In this document: positions 47,522-61,332 of the stretch, in pieces
Numbering within the stretch: position 1 is the first letter of the stretch
Layout: each line of letters starts with the position of its first letter
Translations under genes and position numbers: made by a program
NCBI RefSeq assembly: GCF_004379255.2
Contig: NC_056053.1
Coordinates: forward strand, 17,480,188 to 17,544,187
Length of the DNA: 64,000 nt
From: Salvia splendens
Lineage: Eukaryota > Streptophyta > Magnoliopsida > Lamiales > Lamiaceae
Direction: 5' to 3'
The notes under the pieces: model-generated
The model's database searches: none
Seen by the model: the letters and a program-made list of their open reading frames with translations, nothing else
Told to the model about the DNA's origin: nothing

Positions 47522-47529
47522 ATGATACC

Positions 47530-48011
47530 ATTGAAACTTTCACTTCTGGTGTTTCAGAACTATTTGAGTAAAAGTAATATTGGATTTTATATTGTTATTT
47601 ATTAGCAAAATCATGTCTGGAATTGAATTAGTACTATGCGATTTTATTTGTTGTTTGCTTGATCAGATTATGTTTAGAAACATGAGAAAACTGATAATTT
47701 ATTCATTCATTCGTTAATTATAGATAAAAAATCAAAATTTCGAAACTTACAAAATTATGGGACGGAAGTTCACTTAATTAGTATTAAATTATCTATGTTG
47801 AGACGGAATAATTTCCTATATACATCTTAGAATAGTAATCATTGTTAGAAATAGTAATTCTTGTGTATTTATGGAGTACTTGTTTATGGTAAAACATATG
47901 TATAAGTGCAGCTAGTAATAAAAATAATCGAACAAGTATTCGAAAATTCATATGAGTATTTGGTTTGTTATAGTTAAAAGAATAAATAGATTTTTCGAAT
48001 ACTCTAATTCA
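47530..48011. other. AT-rich spacer between the hAT element and the GNAT gene
   Basis: No ORF, RNA or element boundary is visible. It is the 3' flank of the GNAT gene on the minus strand. Confidence 0.4.
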
Positions 48012-50011
48012 TCATCGTCCATCTGAAACATCAGAGCTTGAAAGTTCAAGGCATAACAAGAATATTTGTTCCGCGGAGAGTTGAGTACTTGCTGCATCAA
48101 CAACCTGCAATAAACTTCATCACAATCAATACAACAAATACATTTTATGTTATGTGCACTTTTTGAGGCTAGGTTTAATGAAATACATAGTTGTAAGTAA
48201 CATAGATAATTACAAATATTTTACCCGAAAGCCGATCTTCTTATACAAGTTTCGAGCAGGTTTATTGTGGCGGTGGACATGAACGAAAACTTTTTCTGCA
48301 GCTATGCGGAAAAAAGTATTTAGTATTCCATCCGTTCACCTAAAAACATACAGTATGTCGCTTATTTGATGTCAATACCATTGGACTTGGCAACGGAAAT
48401 GGCATAATCTATGATGTTCCTGGCAACACCCTGCCGGCGTGCATATTTAGCAATGCATAAATTTGCAATATAGCCATAGCGGATCGAGGGCTTTGTATCC
48501 AATAGGCAGAGAAGAGGATGCTTCAACCATTCCTAAATTAAATCAATCGTTTGATCACAAGCATAAGAAAAAATTAACGTTTGCTATGGTAGATAAGTCC
48601 TCTATCTTGGAATTATTGACCTAAAACGTGTGCTCTTATCATGTTTTATCTTATCTATCATCTGTACCAAACACCCGAGTTAAAATGGCAAACTAGTTTG
48701 TACCCCTGGAAAGGTTTCTCCATGAGACAAATGTTGAATGCTCAAGTCCAAGGTTCCAGCTACACTTTTTGATATGCTAGGTTTCACCTCTTCATTTTCA
48801 TTCTTCACCTGATTTTGGAGATCAACATCAGCCTAGTATATTGTTAATATATATTCAAGAATAAGTGTTGGACATTAACTATTGTACCATTACAATAATA
48901 CATAGGCACTTTTTCCCCAGATTTGCATTGTATCTCCTTGTCATTGCATTGAATTCCTGGATAAAACGGAGGATTTGTATGCATATCAGAGTATGAGGAA
49001 GTGATTATTTGCAGTCAGTAGTGTTCTACCTGTTGGACGAACTTTCTTTTGTTACTCTCGGCATATCTGATATTATAAGATGAGCAACCACCAATTATTT
49101 ACTTTTTAAGTGTAAAAATGTTGTTGACCCGTCAATTTTTTGACGGAACGGTTAAATATAGGATTAAAAGCTATACCATATAGAGGACCAATTTTAAATT
49201 TTGGTATATAATCAATAGGTAAGATATTTCTTTCTAATACTTCAAAAATAAACTAGTTTAGCATATTAGGTTGTCCCCTAAAACTATAGAAAATCTAAAT
49301 ATGAAAACTTTTTAATAACATATTAATCCTACGATCATTTTATTTACAATTTATACCATTAGAATGTGGATCTCATAATCAACTAACGCTACTTCCACTA
49401 TCTTTTCCATGTTTCTCTCTTATTTTTTCACATCTTTCTTTTTATTTTACCAATTGCATATTGAAATCCGTACCATTTACAAGTTTATTTATTTTTTAGG
49501 AGTAATAAATTGAGAGTTTGATTACTAGGGAGGTAAATAAAAAATTATTGTACTAGTATAACTTTTTATATAAAGAATTGCTGAATTAATCTCTGATGCA
49601 CAATGCCAACAATAATTAAAGTTTCAAGTTGGAGAAAGGCTTTAATATTTATTAAAAAAGAAAAGTAAAGGAGGGATGGATATATCTTGAATTCCATACC
49701 GTTCATTTTCTTGGCCATCCCATTGGGTCCTTGCTCTCAACCAAGTGGCCATCTAACCAAGAAAATAGAAGAATGCAAATCACACATTCGCCATCAATTC
49801 CATTCTATATTTCTTATTTGAGATGTTTTGTGATACTCTTCCTATTGCATACTCACTTTACTGTCAAAAAATACAAGGCAAGTGAAATGTGATACCCACC
49901 CAGTATTCCTCATCATGTCGAGCTTCACGCGGTGCTTCGAATATGATATTTGAAGGACTAGATTTTTTGAGTTGTTGCAAGCATTGCTGTCCCTTGGTTG
50001 CACAGCTCACT
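48012..50011 (-). CDS. GNAT-family N-acetyltransferase, eight coding exons, first exon deleted
   Basis: Acetyl-CoA-dependent N-acetyltransferase of the plant plastid-type GNAT group; substrate unknown. Exons on the minus strand: 50011-49900, 49752-49700, 49066-49030, 48956-48888, 48808-48704, 48532-48379, 48295-48225 and 48104-48012. All have GT donors and AG acceptors, and one open frame of about 231 codons results. The N-terminal part includes ATWLRARTQWDGQENERYAE. The GNAT core has GTLDLSIQHL, RYGYIANLCIA, the acetyl-CoA loop ARRQGVA and VFVHVHRHNKPARNLYKKIG. Compared with 2907-3140, a block of about 105 bp holding exon 1 and the start codon is missing between 50,035 and 50,045, and a MITE lies at 50101. 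A new first exon is possible, but a pseudogene with recently lost start is more likely. Confidence 0.72.
49320..49504 (-). mobile_element. Stowaway-like MITE fragment in a GNAT intron
   Basis: Its inverse (TACTCCTAAAAAATAAATAAACTTGTAAATGG and on) is about 75% similar to 50334-50460, including GCAATTGGTAAA and AGTAG(C/T)GTTAGT blocks. One end is lost. It lies in the long intron between the exons at 49066 and 49700. Confidence 0.5.
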
Positions 50012-50100
50012 CTGCACCAGTATTTAGAGATACTAAGTTTCTGCCAATATTTCTTTCCTCTGGGGCTCCTCTTGGAAGTTTTTCAGACGGTAGATTACTA

Positions 50101-50309
50101 CTCCCTACGTCCTTAATAAGACTCCTATTTGATTTCCACACATATTTTAATAAATGTAAAAAATTAAATAATTTCATAAAATATGATGTATTAATTTTAT
50201 AATTAAATTATGTTGAATGTAGGCATTTATAGTAAAAATAAAATAAGATTCTTAATAGGGATGAACGAAAATAACAGAATAGGACTCTCTGAACGATGGA
50301 CAGATGGAG
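50101..50309. mobile_element. Stowaway-like MITE, 209 bp
   Basis: CTCCCTACGTCC at the left and GGACAGATGGAG at the right as inverted ends, flanked by TA (50099-50100 and 50310-50311). In the paralogous segment at 3,210-3,220 the flanks are contiguous, so this is an insertion relative to that copy. Confidence 0.8.
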
Positions 50310-50333
50310 TATTTGGATGCAAATGTATAATAC

Positions 50334-50460
50334 TCCCTCTATCCCAAAAAATAGATAAACTTGTAAATGACAGAGGTTTTAATATGCAATTGGTAAAGTA
50401 AGAAAGAGACGAAAAAAATAGTGAAAGTAGTGTTAGTGGATTATGGAGTACATCATTTGT
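50334..50460. mobile_element. Stowaway-like MITE, partial
   Basis: Starts CTCCCTCTATCCCAAAAAAT after TA and is similar to the fragment at 49320-49504. A possible right end GGATTATGGAGTA is at 50449-50461. Confidence 0.5.
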
Positions 50461-50523
50461 GGTGTGTAATTAGTTAAAATTCCTATTTAAATTTCGTATA
50501 ATTTTGTGAAATAGCCCAAAATA

Positions 50524-51640
50524 AGAGTAAAGGCCAAAATTGGTCCTGAACATATAGCCATTTTACGATTTTGGTCCTAAACATTATCTTTTGGATTTTT
50601 TGGTCCTGCACATATGGACATTTGATCATTTTGGTCCTCCGTCAATATTTCCGTTAAAAACTAACGGTCAACATTATCTTTTGGATTTTTTGGTCCTGCA
50701 CATATGGACATTTGATCATTTTGGTCCTGCACATATGGAATTTTGATCATTTTGGTCCTCCGTCAATATTTTCGTTAAAAACTAACGGTCAACGGCCGAT
50801 TTTTGACTAAAACAATGGGTTGGGTCGGGTCGTGTTTGGGTCGGGTTTGGGTTACACGTTAAGAAAAAAAAAATATTTTCTTAAAATCTAAGCATAATAT
50901 TTTCGTTAAAATCTAAGCATAATATTCTTAAAAAATTAATTAATATTTTTTAATTAATAAAATTAAAGTATAGTATTTTTTAATTGATTTTTTCATGAAT
51001 TTGAAGAAAATATTATGCTTAGATTTTATTAAAAATAATTTTTTAATTATTTAATTTTATTATATAGATTTAATATTAGTATACTTTAATTTTATTGTTT
51101 TGATTAAAAAATGATTATTTTAATTTGGTAATTTTTTATTTTATCGTGTAATATCATGTTTAAATCGTATAATAACATCATGTTTTAGTCGTTATAATAT
51201 TTTTAATCAACAAAAATAACTAAAAATTAAAGTTTTATAATTTTTTAATTAATAAAAAATAATTATTTTTTTTCTTAACGTGTAACCCAAACCCGACCCA
51301 AACACGACCCGACCCAACCCATTGTTTTAGTCAAAAATCGGCCGTTGACCGTTAGTTTTTAACGAAAATGTTGACGGAGGACCAAAATGATCAAAATTCC
51401 ATATGTGCAGGACCAAAATGATCAAATATCCATATGTGCAGGACCAAAAATCCAAAAGATAATGTTGACCGTTAGTTTTTAACGAAAATGTTGACGGAGG
51501 ACCAAAATGATCAAATTTCCATATGTGCAGGACCAAAATGATCAAATGTCCATATGTGCAGGACAAAAAATCCAAAAGATAATGTTTAGGACCAAAATCG
51601 TAAAATGGCTATATGTTCAGGACCAATTTTGGCCTTTACT
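50524..51640. mobile_element. Mutator-like non-autonomous element with long inverted repeats, 1117 bp
   Basis: Perfect 9-bp direct repeats CCCAAAATA flank it (50515-50523 and 51641-51649), the TSD length of Mutator-like elements. The ends (AGTAAAGGCCAAAATTGGTC) are inverted repeats of about 350 bp, down to a GTTTGGGTTACACGTTAAG stretch at 50,845-50,866 and its inverse at 51,269-51,290. Inside the arms a block of about 33 bp around CATTTTGGTCCTGCACATAT is tandemly repeated. The central 400 bp is extremely AT-rich. No transposase is encoded. Confidence 0.85.
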
Positions 51641-51824
51641 CCCAAAATAATAAAATTAGTCTATTTTTTATTTTAGTATCAAGAGAGTATAAAAATATAA
51701 TGAGCTGAAATAGCTTTTCCACACACGAAAAGCAAATTTATCCATTTTTCCATGAGCATAAATATGTACTCGCTATTTATTATTCATCTTGTCGGAGGAG
51801 AATTGAGAATTCACATATTTTTAA

Positions 51825-52306
51825 GAGCATCTCCAATAACGGCGAGCGCACCGGCTAGCCGATTCTTGGCGCTCGCCGGTCCGCTCGTCGAACCATTACA
51901 GCCGGCGAGCGCCAAATCGGCGAGAAAAACGGCGAGCGCACGCCGATTCCCGAGCGCTCGGCGATGCGCTCGCCGATCTCCTGGCCGCCATTGCAGGTCC
52001 CAGATCGGCGAGCGAAATATTTTTTTTATTTAATTGAAGAGTTGTGGGCGCGGAGGACTGCACGGCGTTAGTTTTTTTTTTGTAATTTTGTAATTTTTCT
52101 AATGTACCTTTTTTTTAATTTAAATGAAATTATTGCATTTTCTTGTATCTGTATCGTAAGTTGAATTCCGTATTTTGTGTGATTGTTATTTTTATAATAT
52201 TGTTTATTATGGCTGGGCTATTGCTTGTCCAGTTGCTTGTCCTAATAATGTGGCAGGAGGAGTTTGTGATTAGGCTATGGCTGGGCTATTGCTATTGGAG
52301 ATGCTC
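51825..52306. mobile_element. Tourist-like MITE (PIF/Harbinger), 482 bp
   Basis: Inverted ends GAGCATCTCCAATA and TATTGGAGATGCTC, flanked by TAA (51822-51824 and 52307-52309). The left half is GC-rich with many CGGCGAGCGC repeats, and the right half is AT-rich with a GGCTGGGCTATTGCT repeat. The right TAA is shared with the next element. Confidence 0.85.
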
Positions 52307-52309
52307 TAA

Positions 52310-54255
52310 GAGCATCTCCAATGGCGGACGTCCGGTCGGACGTGCGCGACGGGCGACCGGGACGTCCGCCATTATGGCAGGGGAGGTCGGATACGGACGT
52401 CCCGTGAGGACGTCGGGTGTCCTCGGACGTCGGCGCGACGGGCGGGCGGACGTCCGCCATTGTGGCGTAGGTCGGACGTCCGGGTCGGACGTCCGATTTT
52501 TAAATTTTTTTAAACTCTATATATACGGCTCGTTGAATTTTATTTCATTCGCACCACTTGTGTTAACAGGTTTCTCTCTCTACATCTCTAATTTCAAGTA
52601 TATCTAGAATGTCTAGTGACAGTGATAGCGAGAATGAATTGGAGGTCGCTGTGGAAGGTGCGATAGATAGGCTGCTACAGCAGAGGGCGCAGCGGCGGCA
52701 GCAGGCTGCGGTACCTCGACCGATCCATCGTCGAACTACAGTACCCCATGACCACATTGCTGCACATATTCGGTTGTATGCAGACTACTTCGCTCCGCAA
52801 CCGCGTTTTGGGGAAGCCTTATTCCGGCGACGCTTTAGGATGCATCGTCCGCTGTTTCTGCACATCGTGGGTGCTTTAGAGAGAAGATACATGTATTTTA
52901 GGATCAGGGAGGATGCAGCTGGCAAACCCGGACTCACGCCCTTGCAGAAGTGCACTGTCGCAATCAGACAACTTGCGTACGGAGGCGCGGCCGACATGTT
53001 CGACGAGTACCTCCACATTGGCGAGTCGACAGCCGTCGAGTGTCTGCAGAATTTTTGCACGGGCGTGAGAGCGATATTCGGTGAGCGGTATCTTCGGAGT
53101 CCGAGTCCCGAAGACTGCCAGAGTCTGATAGATATGCATGGGTCGGTGCACGGGTTCCCTGGGATGTTGGGCAGCATAGATTGTATGCATTGGGAGTGGA
53201 AGAACTGCCCCTCCGCCTGGAAGGGGATGTACACTACTTGCTTCAAAGCCAAACATCCCACGATGATCCTTGAAGTTGTAGCTGACTACTGGCTGTGGAT
53301 ATGGCATGCTTATTTTGGAGTCGCCGGGTCGAACAACGACATCAACGTTCTCCAGTCGTCGCCCCTGTTCAATGCTCAGTGCAATGGCGTTGGTCCCGCC
53401 ATCAGTTTCGTCGCCAACGGCAACCAGCACAATATGGGATACTATTTGGCGGATGGGATATACCCAAACTGGCCCGTCTTTGTGAAGACAATCAAGCATC
53501 CGCTCGGATAAAAGAAGTCATACTTTACGAGCCGTCAGGAAGCAGCGCGCAAGGATGTGGAGCGGGCATTTGGTGTGCTCCAGAGTCGATGGGCGGTAGT
53601 CAAGGGTCCTGCACGGCAGTGGTATATTCCCAACATCGGCGATGTCATGTACGCATGTATCATAATGCACAACATGATTGTCGAAAATGAAGCTGCGGAA
53701 CTGACTCAGTGGACCAATGAAGATGATACGGGTGCAGGTCCAAGTCACGGCGTGGCCACCGCGAATGTGAATATGGGGTACCTCATGGAGAGGTCGAGCG
53801 GATGCGTGCATTTGCCGACATGCGGCAAACAGCTGCCCATGTTCGACTTCAGAACGATATTATCGAAGAGGTTTGGACGCGGAAGGGTTGATGTTGATGT
53901 TAGTAAAACTTTTTTTGTTTTATTACTATGTAATTTTTTTTCAAATCATGTATGTTTTTTTTAAATGAAGTTGTTAATTTTTCCCGTTCGTATTCGTGTT
54001 GAAATTTTATTTCTGTAAACGTAAATTGCTTTATTTGTGAATTTGTGATTTTTTTTTATTGCGGGAAGTCATAGTGGGAAGGGCTATGGGAAGGGCGGAT
54101 TGTGAAGGGGATGTCCTAGTGACGTGGCAGTGGGATGGGAAGTCCTAGTGACGTGGCAGGAGGTGTTTTTGGGAAGTCCTAGTGACGTGGCAGGAGGTGT
54201 TTTTGGGAAGTCCTAGTGGATGTCCTAATGGGACATCCGCCCACTGGAGAGGCTC
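52310..54255 (+). mobile_element. PIF/Harbinger transposon with transposase, 1946 bp
   Basis: Begins GAGCATCTCCAATGGCGG and ends CCACTGGAGAGGCTC. The TAA target duplication is at 52307-52309 and 54256-54258. The 5' subterminal 170 bp repeats GGACGTCC palindromes. The 3' subterminal region (54,116-54,215) has tandem copies of a unit of about 34 bp (GGGAAGTCCTAGTGACGTGG). Confidence 0.88.
52609..53911 (+). pseudogene. PIF/Harbinger DDE transposase, nearly intact
   Basis: Cut-and-paste transposase of the PIF/Harbinger DDE superfamily (DDE_Tnp_4/Plant_tran type). It starts at Met 52609 after a TATA-like box (TATATA, 52517). An acidic N-terminus and an Arg/Gln stretch lead into an HTH-like region (LTPLQKCTVAIRQLAYGGAA). 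The catalytic core follows: first Asp in GSIDCMHWEWKNCP, second Asp in GSNNDINVLQ, and the Glu in KDVERAFGVLQSRW. One in-frame stop at 53509-53511 (after HPLG) and a one-base frameshift near 53,790 interrupt it. In the shifted frame the C-terminus continues to about 53,911 (EEVWTRKG). Only two lesions separate it from an open frame, so it is young. Its separate Myb-like ORF1 partner is not in this element. Confidence 0.85.
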
Positions 54256-54258
54256 TAA

Positions 54259-55490
54259 GTGATGTTGTCTTTTAAATAAGACTGGGGTAAAAAGTATTAT
54301 GGGCCCATTAATGATTTAGGGCAGGATGAATAATCTGCTGTAAATGTCCTAAGCTAATGCACAGAAGCGTGATGCATGTGGTCCGGGCTAGCCATCAAGT
54401 CCGGCTCGTACATGATATCTTCAAAAAAATAAAAAAAAATAAGTATCTTGTATTCTTGTATATCTATGATAGAGCAAGTGGGTCGAGAAATCTGAATTCT
54501 GGAGAGATTCATAGCATAGCTAGCTGTAAATAAAACTGGGTTGAATTATCAATTATGCCGCCTCTTGAAACGCGCAGAAATTAGCATAACAATAATTAAA
54601 CTAGTAATTGAACATGAAAATATTTTAGTCTGGTCGAACACGAAAGTCAACAACGGCAGCAAATAATTTGCTTTAATTTAATACCACTACAATTCACGTG
54701 AATTAATGCCAAAACAGGAGTACTTTAAATTGATATTTTGACAACACTAGTTTTTATCTTTATAATAGCAGAATTAATACTATTTTGATATACATAGTTC
54801 CTGTATATAATTCTATTTTTTTAAATCCTACAAGTATAATTACTAATTAAGTTTAACTAAAGAACACGTGATCCGTGAGTTTTTCTTATCATAATTAACT
54901 TTTTAATTTTCGCAAACACCTCCAATTGACTCATACTAGTCAATCGTGTTCCATGCTGTAACAATTGTAATACTCCATTCTACTCTCATCATATATTTGT
55001 CTCATTTTACTAATTCAGCGGATCTTTATTAATTATTTCATTTTAATATTTACTATTTTTTATAGGTAGATCTCATATTTCATCAACTAAATTAATATAA
55101 ATGAGACATTTTATTGATAAAATTAAATAGTAATTTAAAGTTCACACCAATTCAAATATGAGACATTTATTGGAAATATATTGGAGTCCGTCCCATATTA
55201 ACTGTCACATTTTGTCATTTCGGGTCGTCCCAAAATAAGAGTCGCATTTCACTTTTACCATAAATAGTAAGTAGACCCCACATTCCACCAACCAATTCTA
55301 TTAATATTTTATTATAAAATTAATATATATAAGTCTGACCTATGGTCCACTACCTTATTCAATCTATTTTTCTTTACATTTCTTAAAATATGTGTTCACG
55401 TTAAATGTGGGGTAGGATAAGATAATGTAATGGAAAGCACGCAGGATAGCTATGATTGACTTGTGAATAAAATAATTAGAGTAAACAACC
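54259..55490. other. AT-rich intergenic region with degenerate Stowaway-like ends
   Basis: No gene is visible. At 54,972-55,165 a CTCC(A)TTCTACTC-type start and a TGAGACATTTATTGG end suggest an old Stowaway MITE. Near 55,180-55,300 a GTCCGTCCCATATTAACTG block suggests a second. Both lack clear paired TA ends. The region includes the RLCK promoter. Confidence 0.45.
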
Positions 55491-55524
55491 CCATTATTAT
55501 TAATATAATAATCCCTCACCATCT

Positions 55525-55530
55525 TATAAA
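55525..55530 (+). promoter_or_regulatory. Putative TATA box of the RLCK gene
   Basis: TATAAA 113 bp before the start codon at 55638. It implies initiation near 55,555-55,560, downstream of the in-frame ATG at 55536, which supports the later ATG as the real start. Confidence 0.55.
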
Positions 55531-55637
55531 AGCATATGCAAACCAACCACCATCTCCACAGAGAGGTAGAGAGAGTTAAAAACACATTCTCCAATTTATC
55601 ATCAAATCGAATTTTCAAGGGAAGCAGTACTCGATTA

Positions 55638-57403
55638 ATGGCGGTGAAGAAGAAGGCGAGGTGGCAGGACTTTTTTCCGGCGTGTTTCAAGGCGGAGAAG
55701 ACGGCGGAGACGAAGAAATCGCCAATTCAACGTATTTCGTTATTGGATTTGAGCAGCTCGACGATTTCGGAGGAGCTCTCCCTGTCTCTCGCGGCGTCGA
55801 ATCTCCACGTTTTCACGCTGCAGGAATTGAAGCTCATAACTCATAATTTCGCGTCCACCAATTTTCTCGGTGAAGGCGGGTTCGGGCCGGTTCACAAGGG
55901 ATTCATCGATGATAGCTTAAGGCCCAGCTTGAAGGCCCAGCCCGTCGCGGTCAAGCTCTTGAATTTGGACGGCACACAAGGCCACAGAGAATGGCTGGTA
56001 TGTGAAGTTCGTGTTTAATCTATTCGACTGAAACTTGAATAATTGAAAGTTTGTGTATTCAGAGACGCGTAGCAATTTACAAATTGGCATGAGAAGAAAC
56101 GTAAATAGGCGAAGTTTAGTCAATTTAGCCTTAATTACTGCTTTGTTTTTGATTATTCTTGATTTGTCCTTTTTGTTTGGTGATCAGACAGAAGTAGTTT
56201 TTCTTGGCGAATTGAGAGATGCAAATTTAGTGAAGCTGATTGGATATTGTTGCGAAGAAGAGCAGAGGCTTCTGGTGTATGAATACATGCCTAGAGGCAG
56301 CTTGGAAAATCAGCTCTTTCGAAGTAAGTATTCTTTTGTCTATTATTCCCTCATCAAAACTACTCCTAATTTTTTTTTATCCTAAATTAGTAAACAATGG
56401 AGTATTTAGCCTATATATATCCATTCTATTTTTAAATAGTAATAATAAAATGCTCTTTAATTCAGTCAAGATCATCTTTGTTATGTGTTTGTAATTGATC
56501 ATCAACATTGTATTCAGAAATGTGCATTCCACTTCCTTGGTCAACAAGAATGAAGATTGCTCTTGGAGCTGCAAAGGGGCTTGCCTTCCTACACGGAGCC
56601 CATAAACCAGTCATATATCGTGATTTCAAGACGTCCAACATTTTGCTCGACGCTGTAATGCTTATTCATCTAATACTATATCCATACTCACTATTCCTCT
56701 ATACCTACATTTCCTAATATATCTCCTTGTCAGGACTTCGTCGCAAAACTCGCCGACTTGGGGTTTGCGAAAGACGGCCCACAAGACGACGAGACGCATA
56801 TATCCACGCGAGTCATGGGCACTCAAGGCTATACTGCCCCTGAATACCTCATGACAGGTAAATATAGTTATGCACGATCCTATAGTAAAATAAAATGTGC
56901 TCCTATATCTCTTGTATTTTATAAGCAGCTACTACCATTTTTAATCAAATCAAATTTATACAGGGCACCTGACATCAGCGAGCGACGTATATAGCTTCGG
57001 AGTAGTACTGCTGGAGCTTATAACAGGACGAAAATCGCTAGACAAGAGGCGTCCCAACAGGGAACAAAATCTGGTGGAGCGAGCGAGGCCTATGTTGAAG
57101 AATCCACGGAAACTGATGAAGGTCATCGATCCAAGACTCGAAGGACAATACCCAGAAATCGCAGCCCAAAAGGCGGCCGCGTTGGCTTATCAGTGCTTAA
57201 CCTATCGCCCTAAGCTTAGACCAACCATGGCTGAAGTTGTAAGAGTTTTGGAGCCCTTGAAAGATTTTGATGATACTCAAATGGGAACCTTCATATTTAC
57301 GGTATCGGCGGATTGCAATTCGGTGAAAGTTTTTCCTACAATAAAAGGAGGCAAAGAAGGAGAAGTAGCAATAAGATCGGACATCAAGGCCATGAAAATG
57401 TAG
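55638..57403 (+). CDS. Receptor-like cytoplasmic kinase, subfamily VII (RIPK/PBL-like), five exons
   Basis: Ser/Thr kinase that relays signals from membrane immune or developmental receptors. Exons: 55638-55997, 56188-56323, 56518-56654, 56734-56857 and 56964-57403, all GT-AG; the product is 398 residues. Start chosen at [13 protein letters not shown], the family N-terminus, although an in-frame ATG lies 34 codons upstream. Motifs: Gly loop [11 protein letters not shown], catalytic Lys in [21 protein letters not shown], catalytic loop [14 protein letters not shown], activation segment [18 protein letters not shown], and subdomain [20 protein letters not shown]. The Mg-binding triplet is DLG, not DFG (56755-56763), in the order DLGFAK where relatives have DFGLAK. 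No clear N-myristoylation site (no Gly2). The catalytic Asp, Lys and Glu-region residues are retained, so activity is likely but not certain. Confidence 0.9.
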
Positions 57404-58064
57404 TAACACTATGCACATTGATAAAGATTTCAAAAGAGTTTAATTAGTGTAGATCTTAGAAATACGATTTGTAAATGAAAATATAACTAGAAATTCATAA
57501 GCCCATTTTGTAGCACCTATACACACAATTCAAATTTATTTTTTGGTTCATTCCATGACCTTTTTAGTGTAAATATACAATCTTCATTATACTACTATGA
57601 TTGTGTTTTTTAGCATTTGATTTTTGAAATTTTATGTAATTGAATTGAAAGAAAATGAATTTTAAATCAATTATAATTTTTTATTTAATAAAATAAAATA
57701 ATTGATATGTAATTTTATTTAAAGAATTAAATTTTATGAAATTGAATTCGAATTCTTTCTCTAATAAAATAAAATAATTGATATGAGACTGAATTACGAA
57801 AATTGTGTATGCACAATTTCCATAATAGACACTAAATTGTGAATATATAAATTGAAAAAATATATTTATCATTTATCTTTTTTTTAAAAAAATAAATACA
57901 CATAATGGTAATTTTTCCTTATTATTATTTGGAGATGCTATAACGAAAATACACCGTTTACCGCTGCTCTCAGTTCTAGTCCCTCTATCAAAGCTCAACA
58001 CAACATACACACTGTTGTTCACTGCGAAGATTGAAAGCTAAATCGGTGCCCTAGCCTGCTGAAG
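57404..58064. other. Intergenic region: RLCK 3' end and RBX1 promoter
   Basis: AT-rich, with an imperfect repeat AATAAAATAAAATAATTGATATG at 57,687 and 57,762. No ORF or element boundary was found. The last 150 bp is less AT-rich and is probably the RBX1 leader. Confidence 0.4.
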
Positions 58065-61074
<3,010 letters not shown>

Positions 61075-61332
61075 AATTATAATTCGTACTTTCTTATAGA
61101 CTGGATATGTAAAAATTCGCACTGCTGTAAAAATTCTAATATCTTCAGGTCCGTTTATGTAGCAAACGTGAAGTACTAACTATATTAAAGAAGTTGTAAT
61201 ATGCTTGAGGACTTCAGTTGTCGTGCATGGTGTTTGAAATCATGTTGCAATTTGTTTTTTGTTCTTTCATTTATTAGCTTCTATGCAAAGATGATAACAT
61301 ATTGTGCTTACTATGATCGGTTTATACGGTTA

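Noticed and set aside
48012..50011. A single split gene using exons 1-2 at 3 kb and the rest at 48-50 kb
   Set aside because: Both are on the minus strand, but exon 1 at 3140 would lie downstream of the later exons.
52785..53499. Minus-strand ORFs of 158 and 207 codons
   Set aside because: They are shadows of the Harbinger transposase on the plus strand.
55536..55637. Upstream in-frame ATG of the RLCK
   Set aside because: It lies only about 10 bp after the probable TATA box and encodes no family-conserved sequence; the start at 55638 matches the family N-terminus.
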